Below, in pieces: positions 9,192 through 17,585 of a stretch of DNA of 64,000 nt. Source of the DNA: Streptomyces sp. BK340 (GTDB lineage: Bacteria > Actinomycetota > Actinomycetes > Streptomycetales > Streptomycetaceae); NCBI RefSeq assembly GCF_007827595.1, contig NZ_VISR01000008.1:1-64000 (forward strand), given 5' to 3'. The translations under genes and the position numbers were made by a program. The notes under the pieces are model-generated. The model was not told the origin of the DNA. It did no database searches and worked only from the letters and a program-made list of their open reading frames with translations. Within the stretch, counting starts at the first letter, position 1. Each line of letters starts with the position of its first letter.

Positions 9192-9634
9192 CAGGGGTCC
9201 CTTGCATTGGGATAGGGCGTAACGCCCGCCATAGTGGCCCACTCCCGACGGCCCTCAGGGGGTTTCGGGGCAAGAGGCCGCCAAGGAAGTGCAAGGGGAT
9301 GCCAAGGGCGGCGTTCTGCTCGAACTGCCGCTTGAGGGGCGGGAGTTGAGTTCGAATAAGACTACCCGTACGGATGGTTCCCCGGAAAGTTCCCGAGGCG
9401 GGTGAGGAAGTTGTGAATTACCTGTCCGGAGGCGGACGGCCGGAGTGCGACGATCCTAGTGGACCTTGGAAGCTGCTCCGGACCTCCTTCGGCGGGGGCC
9501 AGGCCGAATAGGCAAGGCTAACCTTATCTGCCCTGGGGGAGTTTGAACTGTCGCCTTGTGCGCCTATGGTGCTTGACGGACAAGTAACAACCCGCCGTTA
9601 ATGACCCGAGTGCCGACAGCCGGAGGAGGACCCC
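9192..9634. other. Divergent intergenic region upstream of the GntR gene
   Basis: A 443-bp gap between the divergent DUF2637 and GntR genes. It contains the iron-box-like site listed separately and a TTGACG near 9573 that could be a -35 element for the GntR gene. I see no other gene. Confidence 0.5.
9508..9527. promoter_or_regulatory. Iron-box-like (DmdR/IdeR) operator
   Basis: ATAGGCAAGGCTAACCTTAT matches the actinobacterial iron box TTAGGTTAGGCTAACCTAA at 14 of 17 core positions, by manual alignment. It lies about 110 bases upstream of the GntR gene and 320 bases upstream of the divergent DUF2637 start. If real, the flanking gene would be repressed by Fe-loaded DmdR1. Confidence 0.5.
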
Positions 9635-10390
9635 GTGAAGCAGGGTGTGCAGGGCTCCCCCCGGGTGCCTGCGCAGCAGCGCGCGGTGGACGCGGACGTG
9701 GACGTGACCCGGGAACGGGGTGCCACCCTGCCGGGCGCGCGGGGCGAGCACACGCACTGCGAGCGGCCGGTCCCGCAGCCGCGGGCCGTCGTGCAGCGCT
9801 CCTCGGTGCGCGGGCAGATCCTGGACGCGCTGCGTACGGCGCTGGTCGCGGGCGAGCTGAAGCCCGGCGAGGTCTACTCCGCACCGGTCCTCGGCGAACG
9901 CTTCGGGGTGTCGGCGACGCCCGTACGGGAGGCCATGCAGCAGCTCGCGCTGGAGGGCGCCGTCGAGGTCGTGCCCAACCGTGGCTTCCGGGTCGTCGAG
10001 CGGGGTGCGCGCGAGCTGGCCGAGCTGGCCGAGGTGCGGGCGCTGATCGAGGTGCCGGTGATGCTGCGACTGGCCCGCGCCGTCCCGGCCGAGCGGTGGG
10101 CCGACCTGCGCCCCCTCGCGGAGGAGACGGTACGCGCGGCGTCCTCCGGCTGCGTGGCGACGTACGCGGAGTCCGACCGGGCCTTTCACCGGGCCGTCCT
10201 GTCCCTGGCGGGCAACGAGCAGCTGGTCCAGATCGCGGAGGACCTGCACCGGCGGTCGCAGGTACGGAACGGCAGGGCGGACCTGGTGGCGGACGCGGCG
10301 CAGCACGCTGCGCTGCTCGACGCGTTGATCGCTCGGGATCTCGATGTCGTGCGCGTGCTGGTGGGGGAGCACTTCGCCGGCGCGAGCTGA
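9635..10390 (+). CDS. GntR family (FadR/FCD subfamily) transcriptional regulator
   Basis: A 251-aa regulator. After a disordered N-terminus (1-53) comes the GntR winged HTH (about 55-120: VRGQILDALRTALVAGELKP, then FGVSATPVREAMQQLALEG). An all-helical FCD effector domain (about 125-250) follows with AEVRALIEVPVMLRLAR, YAESDRAFHRAVLSLAGN and the helix before AAQHAALLDALIARD. The D..H..H pattern suggests a metal- or carboxylate-binding pocket. The GTG at 9635 follows GGAGGAGG. It precedes the purine genes but is separated by convergent genes, so a role in purine control is only suggestive. An iron-box-like site lies upstream. Confidence 0.85.
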   Translation: MKQGVQGSPRVPAQQRAVDADVDVTRERGATLPGARGEHTHCERPVPQPRAVVQRSSVRGQILDALRTALVAGELKPGEVYSAPVLGERFGVSATPVREAMQQLALEGAVEVVPNRGFRVVERGARELAELAEVRALIEVPVMLRLARAVPAERWADLRPLAEETVRAASSGCVATYAESDRAFHRAVLSLAGNEQLVQIAEDLHRRSQVRNGRADLVADAAQHAALLDALIARDLDVVRVLVGEHFAGAS

Positions 10391-10410
10391 GCGGGGATCC
10401 GCCGTCGGTA

Positions 10411-10552
10411 CGGGTCGTCTGCCGGGTGCGGCCCGGTGGGGGCTGTTCGCGCAGTTCCCCGCGCCCCTTGAGCACCTTGCACCGACCTGCCTGAAGGGGC
10501 GCGGGGAACCGCGCGGCAAGCCACAACGGACCCGCACCCGGCAGACGACCCG
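10411..10552. terminator. Nested inverted-repeat hairpin (Streptomyces intergenic repeat)
   Basis: Two nested stems lie between convergent genes. The outer stem is a perfect 20-bp repeat (10411-10430 with 10533-10552). The inner stem pairs GCGCAGTTCCCCGCGCCCC (10449-) with 10494-10514, one mismatch. The inner sequence is of the GTTCCCCGCGCCCC type that recurs between Streptomyces genes. It probably ends both the GntR and TPR transcripts. Confidence 0.8.
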
Positions 10553-10565
10553 CACGAGCCCGCCG

Positions 10566-11333
10566 CTAGGCCGTCGCGGCCCCCGGAGCCGGCGGCGTCA
10601 GCTGGCGCGCCAGCCACGTGGGTACACCCCCGAGCAGCCGGAACAGTCGCCCGGCCTCCTCCCGCAGCCGTGAGGCCTCCGGCTCGGACTCCGCGTCAGC
10701 CAACGACGCCAGCGCAGGGGCCGTACCCACCAGATAGCCCAACTCCTCGCGGATGCGCAGCGATTCGGCGAAGCCGTGCCGAGCCTCCGCCAACTCGCCG
10801 TCCCGCAGCGCGAGTCCGGCCAGGTGGCGCCAGGTGAAGGACAGGAGCAGCGGGTCGGCATGCGCCGTCGCGCCCGCGTGGGCCCGGCGGTACGCGGCGC
10901 GGGCGGCCTGCGGGGAGCGGGCGAGGTTCTCGGCCAGCAGGCCCCGGCGGAAGTCCAGCAGGGCCCGGCCCACGGCCCCCGGAGGGATCAGCGCGGCCGC
11001 CCGGCCCAGCGCGGCCCGGGCCTCGTCCGCCCGGTCCCGTACCCCGTGCAGCGTGGCCGCGTAGGCGAGCTGGCCGCGTTCGCACGCGGCCGCCCCCCGC
11101 TCCTCGTCGGTGTGCGCCTGCGCCTCGGCCGTACGGAGGGCGTCCTCCGCCTCCTCCCAGCCCCGCTCGGTGTACAGGCACCGTTCGACCAGCAGCGCGG
11201 CCCGCTGGAGGGTCGCGGCCGGTGTGTCCGCCGGGAGCAGTGCCGCCGCATCGGCCCAGCAGGCCCGCGAGCGCAACCGCCATACCGCGGTCTGGAGAGG
11301 ATCGTCACCGGCGGTCGTTCCGTTACCAGACAT
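10566..11333 (-). CDS. TPR-like helical hypothetical protein
   Basis: A 255-aa soluble protein built of Ala/Arg-rich helical repeats: AACERGQLAYAATLHG, GRALLDFRRGLLAENLA, LLLSFTWRHLAGLALRDGEL and ARHGFAESLRIREELG resemble tetratricopeptide units. No enzymatic motif is visible. The likely role is protein-protein interaction. The ATG at 11333 is preferred over a TTG at 11423 because the extra residues look like leader sequence, but its ribosome site is weak. It is encoded head-to-tail with the PucR regulator (166-bp gap), so may be cotranscribed with it. Confidence 0.65.
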   Translation of the reverse strand: MSGNGTTAGDDPLQTAVWRLRSRACWADAAALLPADTPAATLQRAALLVERCLYTERGWEEAEDALRTAEAQAHTDEERGAAACERGQLAYAATLHGVRDRADEARAALGRAAALIPPGAVGRALLDFRRGLLAENLARSPQAARAAYRRAHAGATAHADPLLLSFTWRHLAGLALRDGELAEARHGFAESLRIREELGYLVGTAPALASLADAESEPEASRLREEAGRLFRLLGGVPTWLARQLTPPAPGAATA

Positions 11334-11499
11334 GGCGGAATGCGCCACGTTGCCCTCCCCGAGCACGCCATCGAGCTGTTGAGTGGTGGCGGCATTCCAG
11401 CACCAATGACGGGGCCGGGCCAAGAGGATGGGTGAAAGATTTCACAAAGTGGCGGGGCATTGGCGTGAGTTGGTTTGACCGCGCCGCGCCCGCCCGACC

Positions 11500-13173
11500 T
11501 CAGCTCATGCGCAGCGCCAGGAAGAAGTCCAGCTTGTCCTCGAGGCGCGACAGGTCCCGTCCCGTCAACTGCTCGATGCGGCCCACCCGGTAGCGCAGCG
11601 TGTTGACGTGCAGGTGGAGGCGGGTGGCGCAACGGGTCCAGGAGCCGTCGCACTCCAGGAACGCCTCCAGGGTCGGGATCAGCTCGGCGCGGTGGCGGCG
11701 GTCGTAGTCCTTCAGGGGGTCCAGCAGACGTGCCGTGAAGGCGCGGCGGACGTCGTCCGGGACGAACGGGAGGAGGAGCACGTGGGAGGCCAGCTCCTGG
11801 TGGCCGGCGGCACAGACCCGGCCGGGGCGGGCCGCGGCCACCCGGCGGGCGTGCCGGGCCTCCTCCAGGGCGCCGCGCAGCCCCTCGGCCGAGTGCACGG
11901 CGGCGCTGACGCCGAGCGTGAGCCGCCCGTCGTCGTTCAGACCCGCCGACAGCGGCTCCCGCACCGACTGCAGCAGCGCGTCGGCGAGCAGACCGGTCTC
12001 CGAGCCGTCGTGCTCGACGGAGACCGCGGGGAGGGGGACCAGCGCGATCGCCTCGTCGCCGGTGTGCGCGACGGCGATGCGGTCCAGCGGCTCCGGGCCC
12101 GTGGCCGTGGGGTCCACCAGGACCTCCTCCAGCAGCGACTGGGCCACCGGGCCGCCCTCGACCGCGTCGTCCGCCCACTCCACACGGGCCACCACGACCT
12201 GCCAGTGCGGGGCCGCCCCGAGTCCGGGCAGCAGCACGGGTGCCGCCACCCGCAGGCGCGCGGCGATCTCGGCGGGCGCGGCGCCCGTCTGCACCAGCTC
12301 CAGCACCTCCTGGGCGAGCCGGCGCCGGACCGTGCGCGCCGCGTCCCGGCGGTCCCGTTCGACGGCGATCAGCTGGGTGACGCCCTGGAGCAGGTCGAGG
12401 CGCTCTTCCGGCCAGTCCCCGGCGTCCGCCTCGACGGCCAGCAGCCAGTCGGACAGGACCGTCTCGCGCACGTCGCGGGCCGCCTGCGGGGAACGCCCGG
12501 AGGAGCGGATCGGGAACAGGGAGTAGCGGGTCCCGCCCAGCACCAGCCGGTGCGGTCCGCGGCGGCCGGTGCGGGCGGCGGCCAGGTGCTCGGCGGCCAG
12601 CTTGGCGCAGGTCTCCGGCGGCAGCTCCGAGCCCGAGACCTTCGAGCCCGCGATCAGCCGGCCGGTGGGGGAGAGCACCCACGCGCGCAGGTCCAGGTCG
12701 GAGCCGAGCAGATCGAGGACCACGTCCGGGCCGCCGCCGGCCGGGCCGGAGGTCATCATCCGGCGGTGCCGGTCGACCACGGCCGCCAGGTCCCCGGCCC
12801 GCTCGCCGGAGACCTGCCGCACGACGTGCTCGGTGATCGTCGCGAACGCCACCGACTCGTGCACCGCGAACAGCGGCAGCCGGTGCCGGACGCAGGCCAG
12901 CACCAGGTCCTCCGGCACATCGCCGAGCTCCGCCTCGCCGGCCGCGAGGGCCGCCACCCCGGCCTGCACCAGGATGCGCACGAAGGGTTCGGAGTCGTCG
13001 GCGTCCCGACGCCAGGCCAGGCCCGTCAGCACCAGCTCGCCGCCGGAGAGGTAGCGGCTCGGGTCGCGCAGGTCGGTGGTCATGACTCCGCGTACCGAGC
13101 GGTCCAGCTCGTCCTCGCCGCCGAGCAGCCGCAGGCCCAGCGCATCGGTGTCCAGAAGTGCGCGCAGCCGCAT
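11500..13173 (-). CDS. PucR family transcriptional regulator of purine catabolism
   Basis: A 557-aa regulator. Residues about 1-120 form the PucR purine-sensing domain (LGLRLLGGEDELDRSVRGV, SGGELVLTGLAW). The centre is a GGDEF-like/CdaR domain (about 300-440). The C-terminus carries the PucR HTH (CATRLHLHVNTLRYRVGRIE, about 515-535). It is transcribed divergently from the xanthine dehydrogenase genes across a 343-bp region, the usual arrangement for a local regulator, so I infer that it controls the xdh operon and perhaps the permease in response to purine availability. Whether it activates or represses cannot be read from sequence. Confidence 0.88.
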   Translation of the reverse strand: MRLRALLDTDALGLRLLGGEDELDRSVRGVMTTDLRDPSRYLSGGELVLTGLAWRRDADDSEPFVRILVQAGVAALAAGEAELGDVPEDLVLACVRHRLPLFAVHESVAFATITEHVVRQVSGERAGDLAAVVDRHRRMMTSGPAGGGPDVVLDLLGSDLDLRAWVLSPTGRLIAGSKVSGSELPPETCAKLAAEHLAAARTGRRGPHRLVLGGTRYSLFPIRSSGRSPQAARDVRETVLSDWLLAVEADAGDWPEERLDLLQGVTQLIAVERDRRDAARTVRRRLAQEVLELVQTGAAPAEIAARLRVAAPVLLPGLGAAPHWQVVVARVEWADDAVEGGPVAQSLLEEVLVDPTATGPEPLDRIAVAHTGDEAIALVPLPAVSVEHDGSETGLLADALLQSVREPLSAGLNDDGRLTLGVSAAVHSAEGLRGALEEARHARRVAAARPGRVCAAGHQELASHVLLLPFVPDDVRRAFTARLLDPLKDYDRRHRAELIPTLEAFLECDGSWTRCATRLHLHVNTLRYRVGRIEQLTGRDLSRLEDKLDFFLALRMS

Positions 13174-13516
13174 CTCGTCGCCGCCGTTCTTTGTCTCGAA
13201 ACCTACGATGAATCTTGGATGGGTGACGGGGAGGGGACCCGACGCGGGGCGCGCAGGCCGTTCTCCGGGGTCGTCGGGCCGTGTCCTGCGTTTCCCGAGG
13301 AAAACGGAGAGGTTGCCGATGACCTCCGTTCATACGAATCTACAAGATGCCCGCCGTGGCCAGCCAACTCCTTCATGTTTTCGGTGACTGACCGGGTCGG
13401 AGTACGGAGCGGTGTACTGAGTCCACTCCGCGTTAACAGGACATGAACGAGCCGGGCCCGCCGCACACGGATTGGCTCAATACGTACGACCCACGAGACG
13501 AAGAAGAGAGCCGGTC
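13174..13516. promoter_or_regulatory. Divergent promoter region, PucR gene/xdh operon
   Basis: A 343-bp gap, lower in GC than its flanks. It contains a partial dyad GAGGTTGCCGATGACCTC (13310-13327) that could be a regulator site. No clear -10/-35 pair can be asserted. Confidence 0.4.
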
Positions 13517-14410
13517 ATGGACTTCCTTCGCCCCGCCAGCTGGGAGGAGGCGCTCGCCGCGAAGGCCGAGCACCCCACCGCTGTGCCGATTGCGGGTGGC
13601 ACCGATGTGATGGTCGAGATCAACTTCGACCACCGCCGGCCCGAGTACCTGCTCGACCTGAACCGCATCGGCGACCTCACCGAGTGGGAGGCGGGCGAGG
13701 GCACCGTACGGCTGGGTGCCTCCGTCCCGTACACCAGGATCATGGAGAACCTCCGTGCCGAGCTGCCGGGCCTCGCGCTCGCCTCGCACACGGTCGCCTC
13801 CCCGCAGATCCGCAACCGCGGCGGCGTCGGCGGCAACCTCGGCACGGCCTCGCCCGCCGGTGACGCGCACCCGGCCCTCCTCGCGGCCGGCGCCGACGTC
13901 GAGGTCGAATCGGCGGCCCGCGGCACCCGCCTCATCCCGATCGACGAGTTCTACACCGGCGTCAAGCGCAACGCGCTCCAGCCCGACGAGCTGATCCGCG
14001 CCGTCCACATCAAGAAGGCGGACGGCCCGCAGCAGTACTCCAAGGTCGGCACCCGCAACGCCATGGTCATCGCGGTGTGCGCCTTCGGTCTCGCCCTGCA
14101 CCCCGAGACCCGCACGGTCCGGACCGGCATCGGCTCCGCCGCCCCGACCCCCGTGCGGGCCAAGGCCGCCGAGGACTTCCTGAACGCGGCTCTCGAGGAG
14201 GGCGGCTTCTGGGACAACGGAAAGATCATCACCCCGTCGGTCGCCAAGCAGTTCGCGGACCTGTGCTCGGCCGCCTGCAACCCGATCGACGACGTCCGGG
14301 GCACCGCGAGCTACCGCCGCCACGCGGTCGGCGTCATGGCCCGCCGGACGCTCACCTGGACCTGGGAGTCGTACCGCGGCGCCCGCCGCACCACCGAGGG
14401 AGCTGCGTAA
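13517..14410 (+). CDS. Xanthine dehydrogenase FAD-binding subunit
   Basis: A 297-aa CoxM/XdhB-type flavoprotein. It has the FAD-binding AGGTDVMVEINF motif (about residues 28-39), the second FAD loop QIRNRGGVGGNLGTASPAGD (about 97-116), and a C-terminal CO-dehydrogenase flavoprotein domain. In the heterotrimer it passes electrons from the Fe-S subunit to NAD or another acceptor. The ATG at 13517 follows GAAGAAGAGAG. The stop TAA overlaps the ATG of the Fe-S subunit by one base (TAATG), so the two are translationally coupled. Confidence 0.9.
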   Translation: MDFLRPASWEEALAAKAEHPTAVPIAGGTDVMVEINFDHRRPEYLLDLNRIGDLTEWEAGEGTVRLGASVPYTRIMENLRAELPGLALASHTVASPQIRNRGGVGGNLGTASPAGDAHPALLAAGADVEVESAARGTRLIPIDEFYTGVKRNALQPDELIRAVHIKKADGPQQYSKVGTRNAMVIAVCAFGLALHPETRTVRTGIGSAAPTPVRAKAAEDFLNAALEEGGFWDNGKIITPSVAKQFADLCSAACNPIDDVRGTASYRRHAVGVMARRTLTWTWESYRGARRTTEGAA

Positions 14411-14991
14411 TGCGCGTCAACTTCACCGTCAACGGACGCCCCCAGGAAGCCGACGACGTCTGGGAGGGCGAGAGCCTGCTCTACGTCCTGCGCGAGCGCC
14501 TCGGCCTGCCCGGCTCCAAGAACGCCTGCGAGCAGGGCGAGTGCGGATCCTGCACCGTCCGCCTGGACGGCGTCCCGGTCTGTTCCTGCCTGGTCGCGGC
14601 CGGCCAGGCCGAGGGCCGCGAGGTCGTGACCGTCGAGGGCCTCGCGGACTACGCCAAGCAGCGTGCCGAGGGCGGCTGCGCGACCGGCGCCTGCGGCACC
14701 TCGCTCGACGCGGCGAAGGGCTGGCAGGCCAGGGGCACCGACTCGCAGACCGGCGAGGGCGCCGAACTGTCCCCGATCCAGCAGGCGTTCATCGACGCCG
14801 GCGCCGTCCAGTGCGGCTTCTGCACCCCGGGTCTGCTGGTCGCCGCCGACGAGATGCTGGAGAACAACCCGAACCCGTCCGACGCGGACATCCGCGAGGC
14901 GCTGTCGGGCAACCTGTGCCGCTGCACGGGCTACGAGAAGATCATGGACGCGGTCCGTCTGGCGGCTGCCCGCCAGTCCGAGGGGGTCTGA
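14410..14991 (+). CDS. Xanthine dehydrogenase 2Fe-2S subunit
   Basis: A 193-aa CoxS/XdhC-type iron-sulfur protein. The plant-type cluster motif CEQGECGSC with a later Cys lies at about residues 40-60. The second cluster domain shows QCGFCTPG and CRCTGYEKI (about 136-180). Between them is an insertion of roughly 35 residues (YAKQRAEGGCATGACGTS onward) not found in compact homologues, with two extra Cys. It relays electrons from the molybdenum site to FAD. It is coupled to the FAD subunit upstream, and the large subunit starts 2 bases after its stop. Confidence 0.9.
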   Translation: MRVNFTVNGRPQEADDVWEGESLLYVLRERLGLPGSKNACEQGECGSCTVRLDGVPVCSCLVAAGQAEGREVVTVEGLADYAKQRAEGGCATGACGTSLDAAKGWQARGTDSQTGEGAELSPIQQAFIDAGAVQCGFCTPGLLVAADEMLENNPNPSDADIREALSGNLCRCTGYEKIMDAVRLAAARQSEGV

Positions 14992-14992
14992 C

Positions 14993-17377
14993 ATGCCGAC
15001 CAACGGCGCTCCTACGAAGATCACGCAGGGCTCCCAGACCAAGGGCGGCATCGGCGAGTCCACGCTCCGCCCGGACGGCACCCTCAAGGTCACCGGCGAG
15101 TTCGCGTACTCGTCCGACATGTGGCACGAGGACATGCTGTGGGGCCAGATCCTGCGCTCCACCGTCGCCCACGCCGAGATCGTGTCGATCGACACCGGTG
15201 AGGCCCTCGCCACGCCCGGTGTGTACGCGGTCATGACCTACGACGACCTGCCCACCGAGGTGAAGAACTACGGCCTGGAGATCCAGGACACCCCGGTCCT
15301 CGCCCACGGCAAGGTGCGCCACCACGGCGAGCCGGTCGCGATCGTCGCCGCCGACCACCCGGAGACGGCCCGCCGCGCCGCCGCCAAGATCAAGGTCGAG
15401 TACCGGGAACTCCCGGTCGTCACCGACGAGGCCTCCGCGACCGCCCCGGACGCGATCCTCGTCCACGACAACCGCGACGACCACCACATCGGCCACGTCC
15501 CGCACCCGAACATCGTGCACCGTCAGCCGATCGTCCGCGGCGACGCGGACGAGGCCGCGAAGCGGGCGGACGTGATCGTCAAGGGCGAGTACACCTTCGG
15601 CATGCAGGACCAGGCCTTCCTCGGCCCCGAGTCCGGCCTCGCCGTGCCCGAGGAGGACGGCGGCGTCCACCTCTACATCGCCACCCAGTGGCTCCACTCC
15701 GACCTGCGCCAGATCGCGCCCGTCCTCGGCCTGCCCGAGGACAAGGTGCGCATGACGCTGGCCGGCGTCGGCGGCGCCTTCGGCGGCCGCGAGGACCTGT
15801 CGATGCAGATCCACGCCTGCCTGCTGGCGCTGCGCACCGGCAAGCCCGTCAAGATCGTCTACAACCGGTTCGAGTCCTTCTTCGGGCACGTCCACCGGCA
15901 TCCGGCGAAGCTCCACTACGAGCACGGCGCCACCAAGGACGGCAAGCTCACGCACCTGAAGTGCCGGATCGTCCTGGACGGCGGCGCCTACGCGTCCGCC
16001 TCCCCGGCGGTCGTCGGCAACGCGTCCTCGCTGGCGGTCGGCCCGTACGTCGTCGAGGACGTCGACATCGAGGCCATCGCCCTCTACACCAACAACCCGC
16101 CCTGCGGCGCCATGCGCGGCTTCGGCGCGGTCCAGGCGTGCTTCGCCTACGAGGCGCAGATGGACAAGCTGGCGAAGAAGCTCGGCATGGACCCGGTGGA
16201 GTTCCGGCAGCTGAACGCCATGGAGCAGGGGACCATCATGCCGACCGGGCAGCCGGTCGACTCCCCGGCCCCGGTCGCCGAACTGCTGCGCCGCGTCAAG
16301 GCGATGCCGATGCCGCCCGAGCGCCAGTGGGAGTCCAGCGAGGGCGCCGACGTACGGCAGCTGCCCGGCGGTCTGTCCAACACCACGCACGGCGAAGGCG
16401 TCGTACGCGGGGTCGGCTACGCGGTCGGCATCAAGAACGTCGGCTTCTCCGAGGGCTTCGACGACTACTCCACCGCCAAGGTGCGCATGGAGGTCATCGG
16501 CGGCGAGCCGGTCGCGACCGTGCACACCGCGATGGCGGAGGTCGGCCAGGGCGGTGTCACCGTCCACGCGCAGATCGCCCGCACCGAGCTGGGCGTCGCC
16601 CAGGTGACCATCCACCCGGCCGACACCCAGGTGGGCAGCGCCGGCTCGACCTCGGCCTCCCGGCAGACGTACGTCACCGGCGGCGCGGTCAAGCACACCT
16701 GCGAACTCGTCCGCGAGAAGGTCCTGGAGATCGGCCGCCGCAAGTTCGGCACCTACCACCCCGCCTGGGCCACCGCCGAACTCCTGCTGGAGGGCGGCAA
16801 GGTCGTCACCGACGGCGGCGAGGTCCTCGGCGACCTGGCCGACGTCCTGGAGGGCGAGAGCGTCGAGATCGAGGCGGAGTGGCGGCACCGGCCGACCGAG
16901 GCCTTCGACCTGCGCACCGGCCAGGGCAACGGACACGTCCAGTACTCCTTCGCCGCCCACCGCGCGGTCGTCGAGGTCGACACCGAACTCGGCCTGGTCA
17001 AGGTCATCGAACTGGCCTGCGCCCAGGACGTCGGCAAGGCCCTCAACCCGCTCTCCGTGGTCGGCCAGATCCAGGGCGGCACCACCCAGGGCCTGGGCGT
17101 GGCGGTGATGGAGGAGATCATCGTCGACCCGAAGACGGCGAAGGTCAGGAACCCCTCCTTCACGGACTACCTGATCCCCACGATTCTCGACACGCCGACC
17201 ATCCCGGTCGACGTGCTCGAACTCGCCGACGACCACGCCCCGTACGGGCTCCGTGGCATCGGTGAGGCCCCGACCCTGTCGTCCACCCCGGCCGTCCTCG
17301 CGGCGATCCGGAACGCGACCGGGCTGGAGCTCAACCGCACTCCGGTACGGCCCGAGCACCTGACGGGAACCGCGTAA
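14993..17377 (+). CDS. Xanthine dehydrogenase molybdopterin-binding large subunit
   Basis: A 794-aa molybdenum-cofactor subunit of the xanthine oxidase family. It has the N-terminal a/b hammerhead (KVTGEFAYSSDMWHEDM, about 30-140) and then MPT-binding domains with GVGGAFGGRED, RGFGAVQACFAYEAQMD, QGGVTVHAQIA and late RGIGEAPTLSSTPAVLAAI, which carries the conserved catalytic Glu of the family (GEAP). With the two upstream subunits it would oxidise hypoxanthine to xanthine and uric acid in the cytoplasm. Substrate is inferred from PucR and the purine permease next door. It ends the operon before a hairpin. Confidence 0.9.
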   Translation: MPTNGAPTKITQGSQTKGGIGESTLRPDGTLKVTGEFAYSSDMWHEDMLWGQILRSTVAHAEIVSIDTGEALATPGVYAVMTYDDLPTEVKNYGLEIQDTPVLAHGKVRHHGEPVAIVAADHPETARRAAAKIKVEYRELPVVTDEASATAPDAILVHDNRDDHHIGHVPHPNIVHRQPIVRGDADEAAKRADVIVKGEYTFGMQDQAFLGPESGLAVPEEDGGVHLYIATQWLHSDLRQIAPVLGLPEDKVRMTLAGVGGAFGGREDLSMQIHACLLALRTGKPVKIVYNRFESFFGHVHRHPAKLHYEHGATKDGKLTHLKCRIVLDGGAYASASPAVVGNASSLAVGPYVVEDVDIEAIALYTNNPPCGAMRGFGAVQACFAYEAQMDKLAKKLGMDPVEFRQLNAMEQGTIMPTGQPVDSPAPVAELLRRVKAMPMPPERQWESSEGADVRQLPGGLSNTTHGEGVVRGVGYAVGIKNVGFSEGFDDYSTAKVRMEVIGGEPVATVHTAMAEVGQGGVTVHAQIARTELGVAQVTIHPADTQVGSAGSTSASRQTYVTGGAVKHTCELVREKVLEIGRRKFGTYHPAWATAELLLEGGKVVTDGGEVLGDLADVLEGESVEIEAEWRHRPTEAFDLRTGQGNGHVQYSFAAHRAVVEVDTELGLVKVIELACAQDVGKALNPLSVVGQIQGGTTQGLGVAVMEEIIVDPKTAKVRNPSFTDYLIPTILDTPTIPVDVLELADDHAPYGLRGIGEAPTLSSTPAVLAAIRNATGLELNRTPVRPEHLTGTA

Positions 17378-17387
17378 CACCCCAGCT

Positions 17388-17436
17388 CTCCGGGCGGCGT
17401 GAGGGAACGTCACACACTCCGCCGCGCCGCCCGGAG
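17388..17436 (+). terminator. Hairpin after the xdh operon
   Basis: A perfect 12-bp stem (CTCCGGGCGGCG at 17388-17399 with 17425-17436) starts 11 bases after the large-subunit stop. It probably ends or attenuates the xdh transcript before the permease gene. Confidence 0.7.
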
Positions 17437-17585
17437 GAACCCCTTTGAGTTCCGCACCGCTCGCGGTCCTTGAAGCACCAGGAAACTCGTTCGTCTCGGG
17501 CCGTCCCCCGGGTCGTCCATTCCCAAATCCCGTGACCGTCAGGGCGGTTGCACGGGTGCCCCTGTGAACCTTGGGAGATGGCACC

